Below are positions 32,216 through 44,160 of a stretch of 64,000 nt of DNA, one piece after another; within the stretch, counting starts at the first letter, position 1; each line of letters starts with the position of its first letter. The position numbers and the translations under genes were made by a program. The notes under the pieces are model-generated. The model ran no database searches, was not told the DNA's origin, and was given only the letters and a program-made list of their open reading frames with translations. The DNA is from Telmatactis stephensoni (Eukaryota > Cnidaria > Anthozoa > Actiniaria > Isophelliidae), in assembly GCA_029948255.1 (NCBI GenBank), contig JALIZF010001530.1:322691-386690 (forward strand), given 5' to 3'.

Positions 32216-32582
32216 AGTCCCTATGGCTGATAATATTTTATTTTCAAACTCAGTTCTTGAAAGAAAGCATAGTAAAGATCTTTTAATCTTGTTTTTCCTC
32301 ACTCCATATTTTCTGAGATATAAAGGTTTCAAATTTCAAAATGCCAATGTGATGACGTAAGAGGAGTAATCATTTATTATACAAAAACAAGAGTATTTAA
32401 ATTACTTGTATTTTTCCATTTTGTAACTCATTTCTGTTGGCAAAGCCTGTTGTTTAGTAAAAAAATTGGCTCTCGAATTGAAGACCTCTTTTTGTAAAAC
32501 CCATGAGAAGTTTGCAGTGCTGCCTCCTCTTACGTCGTCAAATTTGCAAGTTTCAAATTTGAAACCTTCATATCTATATACG

Positions 32583-32615
<33 letters not shown>

Positions 32616-32674
32616 CTTCACCATGCTCTCTAAAATAACTAAGTTTGAAAATAAAAAATTATGTCATAAGGACT
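32216..32674. mobile_element. 459-bp TTAA MITE
   Basis: TTAA flanks (32212-32215, 32675-32678). Inverted ends start AGTCCCTATGGCTGATAAT on the left and, in reverse complement, AGTCCTTATGACATAATTT on the right. Similarity continues inward through TTTATTTTCAAACT, AAGATCTTTTA and TTTCAAATTTGAAACCT, so most of the element is a palindrome, with an (AT)n loop at 32581-32609. The duplication suggests a piggyBac- or Kolobok-type transposase. A partial copy lies at 7980. Confidence 0.8.
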
Positions 32675-32678
32675 TTAA

Positions 32679-33993
32679 GAGCTCGCTAAAAAAGATGTAT
32701 TATTTAAAACAGCCTAATAAAGTACCTAATAAAGTACCTAATTGATCTTTCTGCTTGCCCTACCTCGAGCCTTGATCACAATGATTGTTCATAGGTTACA
32801 GACTCAGGGAAATTGAAATCTCCTTCAATCTTTATATAACAGTTTTTGTCTTGAAATAAGTAAGAACTATTAATTTCTATACTGCGTTCCTAGAGAGCTG
32901 TGTTGCTCTGAGAGTGGATTACACAATAACTAGAGGGTTTTTTTACTCACAAAACAACAAAGAACTCATAACAACGTGCAAGAAAGTATTATTGTGATTG
33001 TTAATTGAAGCGGACAACAAAGAAACGTAACTGAAATGCATAACGCATAAAAAATTATGATGAGAATTGTTTAAGAGATTTGTGACATTACTCAGTCGGT
33101 GCACAGGTTCGGCAAGCTATTTGTAGTAATGCCAATAGATCGTCTGCACCAATCTGTCTTGGTCCTTTCATGCTTCTTCATGATTCTTTTATATTTTCAC
33201 TGAGGGCCCAACTCACACAATAATTTTCTAATAACTTTAGTTTAACAGAAGATGCCTTAATTCTATTTATGTCAAAACAGTAACTTTCCTTCATGTGAGA
33301 ATTTGAATAATATTTGTCAACCAAGCCTGCAAACACAAAGTAAATACCATGACGAAATTGATCCGTATTTTCGCGCAGTATTTTTGTCTGTTAAAGATTT
33401 CTAATGACCGATTTATTTAGCTTTGATTTTCATTGATTTGGCATAAGACGCAAAAACGTATGACCATTTCTTCAATGGTCAACATTACTAAAATACTTGA
33501 CCGGCGGGCTGTTTTCCATGAAGGTAGACATTATCTATTAAAAGTTCTACACAAAGCATTACATTTACAATACAAAAAACAGTGCTTTAAATCCAAAGCG
33601 TGTCGAGTCTAGTGTTGTTGCAATGCATGTCCTAACCGACGTAAGTGCTATATACAAATCCCATAACCCTATTCACTTCAAATTTTAATTTAGTCAATAG
33701 TAACTGAGCATTTATTAAATAGATCAACTTTGTTTGGAATTTACCAAAGTAGTTACAAATACAAGTTGACTTGCCAAATCCGTCTATTGTTCATCATGGA
33801 GTCAATAGAACAATAGGCAATTTCTTGATACGTATTGCACTTAAATATATATGTATATGGCATCAACCATGCAGCAATTGTTACACCTTGACTGCAACCT
33901 CAATATATGCTAATATTCAATACAGTACTGTGCCTACAACTTTTATCTTGGCATTCATCAGTGGCAACAACTACACTTTCTGTTGTTCATCCA
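32679..33993. other. Non-coding spacer
   Basis: AT-rich; no gene, RNA or clear repeat structure seen apart from a directly repeated word (AATAAAGTACCT) near 32716. Confidence 0.5.
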
Positions 33994-34120
33994 TTAAAGG
34001 GCCACTTGGACGAAAATCGGTTATATTTAAAACCGATTAAAACTGATTATTTCTATCTGAAGATGGACATAGCTGAAAAACTAGGCCATCATCGTTTGAG
34101 TTTTGCGATAAATCTAAATC
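33994..34120 (+). repeat. One end of a second TTAA MITE family
   Basis: TTAA followed by AGGGCCACTTGGACGAAAAT, an ATCGGTT...AACCGATT hairpin, and TATCTGAAGATGGACA ... GATGATGG-like sequence match the right end of the complete MITE at 57216-57557. The partner end was not found. Confidence 0.7.
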
Positions 34121-34659
34121 TAAATTGTAAGAAGTGGGGGAGGACAGATTTGGAAATAAATAAAAAAACAAGCTTAAATCAACCTTAATTAAGACGTACT
34201 TGTTCAACTAAGCTATAAGCACAAGCTATAAGCACCACACTCAAAAATATTCTTAATTCTCACCAACAAACCTTTTTAAAAGCATTAATACAACAACATC
34301 CATAAAATATTAATTACTTTCTTTACAAATAACACTTGAAACCCCTTCACAAACGTAGAAGGCAGCCATCTTGAAACAAAATGGACAGGAAACCCACAAA
34401 ACAAAAACACCCAATTCATCTTATTTCAATTCAGAGACCCCCCTCCAGCCGTTTTCCCTCGTCAACCATGTGGAAAGTGCACATTTTTCTCTAGAACTAC
34501 TTCACGTACTGCTCTTGCAATTTCCAAATTGGACAGAAACAGTTTGTCAATCTGAGGTAAGATCGATGCAGATACTTGATTTTTATTCAAAAGAAGACAA
34601 AAGTCTTAAAAACTTCTTCTTAATTTGATAGATGTACTCTATTCAACAACTGAAAGCTG

Positions 34660-35756
34660 ACACAAGTCTTGTTGACCTGATGGCCTCACCAAAAAATGCA
34701 CAAAGCCACTTCGTTGTGGTATACTTACTAAGAGTGAATTAAAACCAGCAAAAGGTGGAAACACATTTTCCATCACTTTTTGTGATCAAGATCCAACAAG
34801 TACAGTAAATACAGTGTGTTTTGACAAAAAATTGTACGCAAGTCTTGTTGACCTGATGTCAGTTAGCATTGGTTCCAAGTCAGGATTCCATGGATGTTCA
34901 ATTGCCACTATGTTCAGACAACGAGGAGGCTGATACCATGTTCTTGCTTAACGTCAAACATGCTGTGACACCCACGGATTATAATACATACTGATGTGGC
35001 TGTACTTTCCATAGCGCACTTAATTCAAAGATTTGCAAAGCTGAGAGTTATATGGTTCAAAATAGGTGCAAAAGACAGACAAAGATGTGGATCAATACAG
35101 GATATTCAGTCTTCCCTGGGTCAAATGTTTTCCAAGAGTCCACCATCGTTTCACACACCAAATTGTTGTGACTAAACGAGCCTTTTTTTCTGGTATACGA
35201 AAAACTATGACCTGGAAAGTGCTTTTTCCTTTGAGGAAAGAAGACATGCAAAAACATATCAGCAGTCTGAAAGACAATCCTGATGTACAAGAGCTGACAG
35301 AGAATGTTGCTGAATACTTTGTCTATTCCATGTACGCTCCTATAAAGAGCTTTCCCATTGCTGATAAAGCAAGATATTTTCTGTTTTATCAACGAAGTCT
35401 TAAGAATGAGAAACTACCTCCAACTTCAGAAAGCCTTTCCCATCACAACAAGAGAGCAAAACTCCCAAGCTTTTGCATGGAAAAACGCCCTGGTCTGAAT
35501 TCAAGACATTCACTCGCCAGAGTGAAATGGATGGAAGATAGATGTCAACAGGGTAGTGCCAGTATTGATGACAAAGAGCCCTGCTCCATCAAGTATCACA
35601 GAACTGATGCCTTGCCAGTGCCGATCGTCCGAGTGCAAAAATAATTGTTCCTGCAGAATGAAAAATTTTCCTTGCACTGAGGCCGGTTATTGTATGATTG
35701 TGGAAGAGACTGAGATGCTTCCTTACAATGATTCAAGTGATTCTCTGACAGAGTGA
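34660..35756 (+). pseudogene. Fossil of a second zinc/PIN-like/CXC element protein
   Basis: Fragments in several frames follow the order of the gene at 23933-29079: EEADTMFLLNVKHAV (near 34925), IHTDVAVLSIAHLIQRF (near 34990), IWFKIGAKDRQR, then a helical region (TENVAEYFVYSMYAP, RYFLFYQRSLKNEKLPPTSE) and a C-terminal CXC-type cluster LMPCQCRSSECKNNCSC with CTEAGYC. Sequence identity to the first copy is low, so it is a different subfamily. Stops and frame changes show it is dead. The N-terminal part is missing or unrecognisable. Confidence 0.6.
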
Positions 35757-38304
35757 AAGAAAAATCATTTCAGCACCTTACATAATTATGCAACCATGAC
35801 AAATTTGGCGTCAGTGCAAAACAAACATTTTAGCTACCTTTGATCAAAATTAAAACATAAAAAAGAGGAACTATATACATACCTAATACAATAATCATAT
35901 TTAGCTGTTCTGAATCATCTTAAGATCATAGTTAGTCATTTGGTAGGTTTCAGGGATCATTAATGTATTTTATAAGGCTAGGTTTTGTTGCAGGTAGCAA
36001 AAAACAAATTCGAACGGACAGTTTAAAGCTCACATAATTATGGAAGGTGCTGTAATGTTGATTAAACTCTTTCGTAGAAGGTAGTGCATAAATAGTATAT
36101 CTTAAGTTATTTTTAAAGGGACAAATTATCAAATTACAAGGCTTTTAGAATATGTCTAGTATAAAGCAATACAAATGTGTCGAAAATTCATAGAAAGGAA
36201 ATTATGTTTTCAGCACCAATTTTTTAACTAGAATTGTATAAATTTTCAAAGAGCAGCGTTTTCATGGCAACAGGAAATATGTTAGTGCTCAATCTCCGTG
36301 CCATAATACAATTACATCTCATTCCATCTTTCCTGAATATTGTTTGTGTGAAATTTTACCAATTTAGGCATGATTGAATTTCAAACTCGTTTTCATGTTA
36401 ACCATGGAAAAAATGGGTGTGCGTCATTAATCTGCCATTTTGATACATTCCGTGCTACTAAATGAACTCTGTTAGCATGATGACAGAGAGCATGCTTTGT
36501 TTCATACTTTAAAATGTAAAAACGGCCAAAACAACTATTAGTGTGAATTTTATTCGAATTAAAACATGCTAGATTGTGTAAAAATGACTGATTTTAACTA
36601 ATAAATGGTCACGTGACAGTCACGTGACACATCGTCCTTGCCTATTAGCATTCAAATTTTAGATCTAGACCTACTGGTCACTTTGTGGTAGTTTCTGGGA
36701 CAATATGTTGCAAGACGTCAAATTTAAAAGGTAAATATTGGTTTAGCCTCATTTCCATGCTAAATACCATATTTGGGCAAAACCCCCTAATTATCTCGTT
36801 ACTGGTACCACAAATTGGGACTACATAGTACCTAGTCATAAAGAGCAGTTCTTCCCCTATACAAATCTGGTGTCAGACCTTTTCTGTTGGATGGGTTGAA
36901 CGAATCCATTTTTTTTTTCAGGGTCTAGCTCCTGGACTACAATCAGAGCGCGTTATATGTGTCGCCATCTTAAAAATGAACGATTTGAAAAAGACGATGA
37001 CGAAGATAGTGTGTGAGCAGTGCAGCCCATGGGCAAATAGTTCATAGCTTTCTGGCCAATAAGAGTGCACATAAGATTGTAGCTATGTTATAGAATAAAA
37101 TCGGTCCACTTTTCTCATTCGTTTTAACATAAGGAGTCTTCATAAACATTACAATGATCTCCATTGCTATCTTGCTTCACGTAAGGTAGTAAATATGGAT
37201 AAATTGCATGTCATTTTGCTAACCACACTAGATATTAGATAGACCAACAACAAATTTCAGGCACTTTTCAATGCATTTTGAGCAAGGGATAAGCAGAAAA
37301 AATTAAGCGGGTCACCATATTAAAATCAGAGACGTTCTACTTGATATCTTTGACTATCGGATTACTACTTGCATGCACAGTTGGTTTACAAGTAACACAA
37401 AGCAACATGCAACCTTGTTGCTTTTGAAGAATCGTGTGATTAAAATAACCAATAGGAGGACTTTAAAGCCCTGAAGACATCTAACATGACATCTAGAGGG
37501 AAAGCTTTCCTCATTTTTAGAAACGAATTTCAGTGTAGAGAATAAGTACTTTAGAGCTTTACAAATTTAATGATTTATAGTTCCATTCTGTTTGTAATAA
37601 CGACTGCTTTCTTTTAGGCTAACTGTACCTGAAGACCTTATTAGAATGTTGGAGAGTTACCGCATTGGTGAGGACAGAACTCCAGACGCCATGTGAAGTA
37701 GAATATATTGGCTGTGGGGAATTATGTGGGTATGTTTCTTCTTGCTTTTAGCAATACTTTTCAAAGATCTGACATAACTCAAACTCAACTAACACATGCA
37801 ATCAAGGTCATGTACTGAGTGAATCATTATTACATGTACGCGTTATCATTTTCCATGTGGGACTCTTACTAAACCAGTCCTTTGTCTATTTCTGTTTAGT
37901 TTGGAACTGGCCATATTGGCAAGGAAGTGGTCAAAGGCAATGTCAAGCAGCCGACCTACGTCTACCCTAAAGAACTAAAAGAGGTCCTTAGGGCAATTCT
38001 TTTTCGATATGTTCCACATTATGGGATAATTATGCATACGTCCAATGTACTAACTGGTCAGTGGTCACTATTCAAAGCCTATTCAAATGCAAATTAGCTT
38101 CACCATATATAACCCCAGGCACGTGCAATAACAACCAGTTCTTCCTTTCGTGCTAACGTAAACAGGTCAGTGTGTCCTTGAATTGTTATAGTTCCTTTTT
38201 CTATATTTACTTCTAGCAGTTTGCTACCATTTTAACAGTAGTTATATCGCTTTTCTTGTCCTAGAAAGACGAATTTCGGCAGAAATTTAACCCTTTTCGA
38301 CCAC
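35757..38304. other. Mostly non-coding; possible element remnants
   Basis: TAGCCTCATTTCCATGCTAA at 36755-36774 and CACGTGAC twice near 36608-36625 resemble the subterminal words of the CXC element and may mark the end of the second fossil. Isolated exon-like pieces occur after TTTCTTTTAG at 37619 (LTVPEDLIRMLESYRIGEDR) and near 37900 (FGTGHIGKEVVKGNVKQP). I cannot assign either. Confidence 0.4.
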
Positions 38305-38329
38305 TTGGACTCCAAGTGGCGAACAAGTA

Positions 38330-39284
38330 TAATGAGTGACTCGAACACTGAACGGCATCTAGAACCAATTGTTAGCGTTGTAAACGACTCACGAGCTCCC
38401 ACAGAAGCTAGTGAAATCAATTTGAACGACGAAAACGCCGTGCTGGGGTTGACAGGAGATGATTTACTCGACTTTGATCTCGACAAGCTATGACACCAAC
38501 TCGGTCTCAGTGGAATTGAAGACGCTCTGAAGAGCCTAGCTGAGAAAATTAGTGACATAACTTCGAGCAGAACTCCCGAACTGGGAAATATTTCTGCTTC
38601 AGGGTCCGTTTTCGACCCAACAGAGGGGCTAAATGAGAATTCTGAGCCACCTACTGCCGACTCAGCAAAAACACTATCAAGTGAGTTGTTACCCTCAATT
38701 TTTGAGGAAACGGAGACATTTGACAGAAGTGGTAGCTAAACGCATAAATGACTCTGTCTCTAAAAAAACGTGTGAAGAAAAGCTCAAGGAGCTGAAAGAT
38801 AAATACAAGATGCCAAAAAACTGTAATTTGCTATGTGTGCCAAAAGTCAATTTAGAGCTCTGGCATGACTTACCAAGGAATATGGGATTTAGGTCTTCAG
38901 GAAATCCAGAAAAATGTGGTTAAATCAGCACAGCCTATGATTCAGCTGCTAGAGATGTCATTGAAAGCCCAGGAAGAGAAAAAGGCTATTGAAACAAGTG
39001 CAATCATTCCATTGGTTGCTGATGCAGTGAACTATTTAACCTCTTTAAAGAGAAGGGAATTCTTGAAGCCTGATATTGCACAAGCCTATCAGTCTGTCTG
39101 CAGTAAAAGCAAACCAACTTTTTTATTTGGAGATGAGTTGCCGAAGAATATCAAAGAGATAAACGAAGTTAACAAGATAGCTAAGAAGGCAATGTCTCGC
39201 CCTCAGTCGTCAACCAAGCGTAGTCATGGTTACGATTATAAGAGCAGTTCTACTGATTCCAAATTTCGTGGCGCTCTTTTTTAA
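38330..39284 (+). pseudogene. DIRS-type element, Gag-like region
   Basis: ATG near 38332 begins MSDSNTERHLEPIVSVV, interrupted by a TGA at 38491. Further frames give KRINDSVSKKTCEEKLKELK, VPKVNLELWHDLP, a helical LQEIQKNVVKSAQPMIQLLE segment and a basic Ser-rich tail. This VNxELW / helical layout precedes RT in DIRS/Ngaro retrotransposons. At least one frame change (near 38870) is needed. Function would be RNA packaging. Confidence 0.55.
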
Positions 39285-39435
39285 GCTATGGAAGCAGGGT
39301 TCCTTATGCTGACAGAAGGCAACCATCACAACTCACTCCTTCAAGTACCAAGGTGTACAAGGATGCAAAAGACAAGACAACCTAACTGAGGTAGAGTCAA
39401 TACAGACCAATAATAATAAGTTTGCTGGAAATTTA

Positions 39436-41394
39436 ATGCATTATATGCCAAAATGGCGCCAACTCACCAGTGATCCTTGGATCCTGGAAAGTGTTGCAGG
39501 TTATCACTTGGAATTTGAAAGCGAACCTGTCCAGCATTGTTTACCCAAAGCTCCTCCATTTAATGCAATGGCAATTGTTTTGATTGATAATGAGGTTATT
39601 AAACTAATTGAGAAAGGAGCTATTGTTGCAAACCTAAAGAATACATTTCTGATATATTTCTGGTACCAAAGAAAACTGGTGCGATGCGCCCAGTACTCAA
39701 TTTAAAGCCTTTGGACCAATTTGTTGAAAAGATCCATTTTAAAATGGAAAACATTCAAATGGCTTTGAATTTTATTTCCCAAGGGGATTACATGATATCA
39801 ATAGATCTGAAAGACGCTTACTTTAGCATCCCAATTTTCAGCTACGATCGGAAATATTTACGGTTTATTTGGAAAGATCAGAGGTACGAATTTACGTGCC
39901 TGCCATTTGGATATAGTTTGGCACCAAGGGTCTTTACTAAGATTCTAAAGCCAGTTGTCTCTCACCTCAGACTTAATGGCCTTAAATAGTCATCTATTTA
40001 GATATTTTACTAGTAGCCAATTCAGTTGAGGAATGTCAAACTCATAGAGATTTATTGAGGAATTTACTTGAGAGCCTTGGGTTTGTTGTGAATGATGGAA
40101 AGTCTAACTTAACACCAGATACTAAAATCCATTTTCTCCGTTTTATCATTGATTCAGTTCTAATGAAGATGTTCCTGCCTGAAAACAAAGTGCAGAAAAT
40201 CTTGTTAGCATGCAGTAACCTTCTGGAAAATCCTAGGCCAACTGTCCGACAGATTGCTAATGTCACTGGACTATTAGTCTCTGCTTTTCCTGCAATCAAT
40301 TACTTACAACTTTATTATAGATCTATTGAATTGTGTAAGACTGAAAGTCTAAATGGTGATAAGGATTTTGATCAGACAGCCATTTTGAGCCAACAGTCAA
40401 TTTCTGACCTTCAATTTATCATCAGAAAACTTAGTTCATGGAATGGGAAATTCTTTGGGCCTCGACCCATAGACATTGTTATTGAAAGTGATGCTAGTCT
40501 TATAGGGTGGGGTGCATTCAGCTGTGGTCAATTATTTACATTAATTATTTGGAGTTTTTAGCATCATTTAAGGCCTTGCAGGCATTTGTGTCTGCCAGAC
40601 GCAATATAAATGTCAGACTAATGCTTGATAATTCAAGTGCATTGTCATACATTAACAAATTTGGAGGTATCAAATCACCTGCTCTGGATACTTTATCCCG
40701 ATTAATTTGGGAATGGTGTATGGAAAGAGATATTTTTCTCAGTGCTCAACACATTCCAGGAAAGATGAATTCCAGAGCAGATGCTTTGTCAAGGGATTTT
40801 TCCAGCAACCTTGAATGGTCATTAAATGATAACATCTTTGATCAGATTGTGAAAATTATGTTTACTCCAGACATTGATTTGTTTGCATCAGAACTGAATG
40901 CTAAACTTGAAACCTATGTTTCTTGGCAACCAGACCCATCAGCACTAGCTGTGGATGCTTTCACAATATCATGGTCTAACATGAAATGCTATGCATTTCC
41001 TCCTTTTAGTTTGATGCCCCAGGTTTTACGGAAGATCAGAGAAGACAAAGCCCTTGTTCTGTTAATAGCTCCAGTTTGGACAACCCAGACTTGGTTCCCA
41101 CTCCTCCTCCAGTTGTTGATAGGTAAACCAGTGCTTCTTCCCAGGGGAGATTCTCTCCTTTATCTGCCTCACAACAATGCAGTTCACCCATTGAAGGACA
41201 GTCTAATATTAGCCGCATGGATGTTGTCCGGGGATCCCTCCTTGACAGAGGCTTTTCTCCAACAACAGCCCAGCTCATCATCTCCTCTTGATCCTCTGGG
41301 ACTGATAAGCAGTACAATGCAGCTTGGAAAAAATGGCTTGGCTGGTGTCAACAAAGGAAAGTTCTTCTTAAACTCATGTAGGAGTCTCACGTAA
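39436..41394 (+). pseudogene. DIRS-type reverse transcriptase-RNase H, truncated before the recombinase
   Basis: RT motifs: WRQLTSDPWILESVAGYHLE, RPVLNLKPLDQFV, YMISIDLKDAYFSIPI (catalytic Asp), FTCLPFGYSLAPRVFTKIL, then LESLGFVVNDGKSNL. RNase H: ESDASLIGWGAFSCG, LMLDNSSALSYINKFGG and HIPGKMNSRADALSR. The DIRS-typical block follows: DIDLFASELNAKLETYVSW, AVDAFTISWSNMKCYAFPPF. The last recognisable piece, YNAAWKKWLGWCQQRKV near 41310-41365, is the start of a tyrosine recombinase that is then lost. The YxDD box region falls in a stop/frameshift around 39990. Several frames are used, so the copy is dead. Confidence 0.8.
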
Positions 41395-41399
41395 AATTT

Positions 41400-42420
41400 C
41401 AACACTGCACAATGATGATTAAATACAGACCTTGTTTACAGAAGACGCCTTTTAGATCATTCAATTCTAAAGCAAGTTTTGTCGTACAATCGGCTAAAGA
41501 ATGATGAAAGAATACGAGCAAATATCTTCGATCTATCGATGCATATTTGAATAATACAGGAGTCCCAAAATCATATTTCCTTTAATCTCATACCCAGAGC
41601 TCACATTACTTTCAGCCTGCAGTCAATCACGTGGAGCATGTGCAGTAACATAGTTTAACAATGTTCGAGTGAGTGAGTGACACATTTGCATATTTCTACC
41701 CCTCTCTATAACTTGTGGATTTGCAATCCATGAGTTAAAAATGCCACTTTTACTAGGTACGTTTCATGTTTTGCAAACTTTAAGAAAGCGATTATATTAA
41801 ATTAACTGTCAAACCAGTCACCAACAACATTTACAAACTATAACATAGTTTTGACTGTTTTGTATTCTTGACAAAGCACTTAAGCTTACTTAACTTAAAT
41901 TGCAGGAGTTTTCTCATTTTTACTTGAAATATCAGATAACATGCAGCATAAAAATTACAATACGGTTGATAAAACTCTTTTATGAAAAAATGAGTTTTTT
42001 TAATTCAGAAAAGCTCTGAACAAAACATTAAGACTTATTATTTATTATAACATAATAATTTACTTATATAATAATAATATATTATTATAATATACTTATA
42101 TAATATACTTATTCATTATTATTATTTATCAATATTATTATTATTTTATTGTTCACAGGATACAAATACTATGAAATACTTGTTCAGTACAAATACTATG
42201 AAATACTTGTTCAGTACAATAGATGTTCTACTTCAGTCTATTCAACCATGCCAACCGTGACCTATATGAGCTTTTCAAAGATAACAATACAGGTTTTTTA
42301 ATTTCCATTTTTTTATTATTATTATTTTTTATTTCCCCTTTACCAAAATCCTTTCTGCAACAAAATAGAAATTATTTCTCAATAACCTATTTTACTCATA
42401 CTATTGTCCTACATTTACAA
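41400..42420. other. AT-rich spacer with a dispersed repeat
   Basis: About 41570-41760 resembles sequence at 49730-49990 and the tandem unit at 61721-62288 (GAGTGAGTGAGTGACACATT, TTTGCAATCCATGAGTTAAA). The rest is TAATAT-rich, with a short direct repeat (CAAATACTATGAAATACTTG) at about 42160-42208. Confidence 0.5.
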
Positions 42421-42429
42421 GTGGACCCT

Positions 42430-43600
42430 CGATTATTTTCACAGGATATCACGAGGCAGGGAAAACAAAGATTAGAGAAAGAGCAATGGTCAAAATGGGT
42501 TTGAAGCCAAAAGAATGCAAAAACATTGTCGTGTATGATGCAAATGGGCTCTATCTTTATGTATTAATGTGACCTATGCCATCCAGGAGCTACACTAGAC
42601 AAAAAGCCGCGGATAACTTCAAACCATTAACATCTCGAAGAAATGCAGATGAATGGCTAGCCTGCGAGGAATACAACTGTGGGATTTCCATCAGACATCG
42701 TCTCAAAAGCGTAGGGAAATGGATTGGTAGAAGACTTCCTGTTGACAGATTCCAAAGTGAAAGTAACACCGTCTTTCAGTTCCATAGTAAGTAGGTTTGC
42801 TTGTTTTCAATTTTTCTCATCTTTGTTTTGTTTTTTTTTTTTTTCCTCGTCATATAATTTGTTATTATTCAAATCTTGTCTTAGCTTCATTTTTCCCCTT
42901 TTTATCTTTTTTCATCTTCTCATCTATTCATTTATCTATCCACTCCTCCCTTACATCCTTCATTCATTTATTCATATATATATATATTATTATTCCTTAG
43001 CTGCTTCTAGCATGGTCATTCCTGCGAGTTGACACATGGAAAAAATTTCAACGAGGTCAGAAAGAAGCCCATGACTGAACTCAGAGATGAAACCCAAGCC
43101 AACACAGATTATATCCGCAATAAAGGATACAAAGTTGTTGAAATGCTAGCATGCGAGTGGTGGCAGATGACACATACCAATGCACAGACTCGTAATTACC
43201 TAAATTCAGAGTTCAGACGTCCCCTAGACCATTTACAACAACTCACTGAACAGATCATTCAAGCTTTTGTGGGCGGACGCATCTTTGGGGTAGTGGAATG
43301 TGGCATTTAAATGCCAGAACATCCTAAGTTTGCCAAAATGTGTTCAATTTTTAAAAACGTCATGATAAGCTGAGATGATATATTGGTGAGTTTATGAAAT
43401 TGCCAAAGAAAACAAACTGATGCCACAACCTCGACGCAGCTTGAATGGTAGTCTAAATTTTACTTGACACTCCTCTACTCAAATGGTAGCTCAAACCTTC
43501 ACGTGACTAAGATCTACCAAGTCCTAGAGGTTACTCCAAAGGCTATTTTTAAACCGTTTGGAAAAGCCGTTTTGGATGCCAGACAAGAACCCAAGGTTAA
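42430..43600 (+). pseudogene. Protein-primed family B DNA polymerase fragment (Polinton/adintovirus type)
   Basis: Frames read YHEAGKTKIRERAMVKMG, IVVYDANGLYLYVLM (the YDANALYLW motif region, with a TGA after it), RRLPVDRFQSESNTVFQFH, HGHSCELTHGKNFNEVRKKP, VVEMLACEWWQM and TKIYQVLEVTPKAIFKPFG. This matches the DNA_pol_B_2 type encoded by Polintons and related animal viruses and common as fossils in cnidarian genomes. About 220 bp (42790-43005) interrupts the frame and may be an insertion; stops occur throughout. The C-terminal catalytic part is absent, so it is non-functional. Confidence 0.7.
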
Positions 43601-44160
43601 AACATCTCTTTGGTGTGGTCAGTCTGGACCTACATGTTCCGAGAAAACGTTTTTACTGCAAAAACCTTTAGAATGAGGGGAAGATATCATTGAAGGTGCC
43701 CCGCAAAATATACTCTGGTGTCGTAGCATCAATCAAACAGTGCATGATGAAATGCTACATACCATTCCTAACATCACGTTCATTGAAGGTCTAACAACTG
43801 ATTTAGAGTCTAGAATTGATTCCAGTAAACACATTATAGTGGTTATTGATGAATGAATTGAACAATGACAAGTGTTTAACCAACATTTTCACTAAACGTT
43901 GCCATCATTTGAATTTATCATCATGTGTCTTCGTACTACAAAATGTTTGTCACGGCGCGGAAATTAGACATTTCTCAATGCTCACTACTTGATTAATTTG
44001 ATATCACCTCGAGATAGTAGTCAAATAACTCATTTAGCTAAGCAAATGTATCATGGCAATGTAAAATTCATGCAAGAAGCCTGTGATGTGTGACCACTAA
44101 GTCTTATGGGTATTTGCTGTGTGATTTAAAACCTGACACCAAAGATTATTTTAGATTACG
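43601..44160 (+). pseudogene. A32-like DNA-packaging ATPase fragment
   Basis: The region starts with a decayed Walker A (LWCGQSGPTCSEKTFLL), then DIIEGAPQNILWC, ITFIEGLTTDLESRIDSS, a Walker B-like HIIVVIDE followed by a stop, and in other frames TLPSFEFI, NAHYLINLISPRDSSQITHL, MYHGNVKFMQEACDV and YGYLLCDLKPDT. The Walker B, NAHY and PRDxxQI order is that of the HerA/FtsK-type A32 packaging ATPases of Polintons and related viruses. It follows the polymerase piece directly, with the intervening genes deleted. Many stops. Confidence 0.65.
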
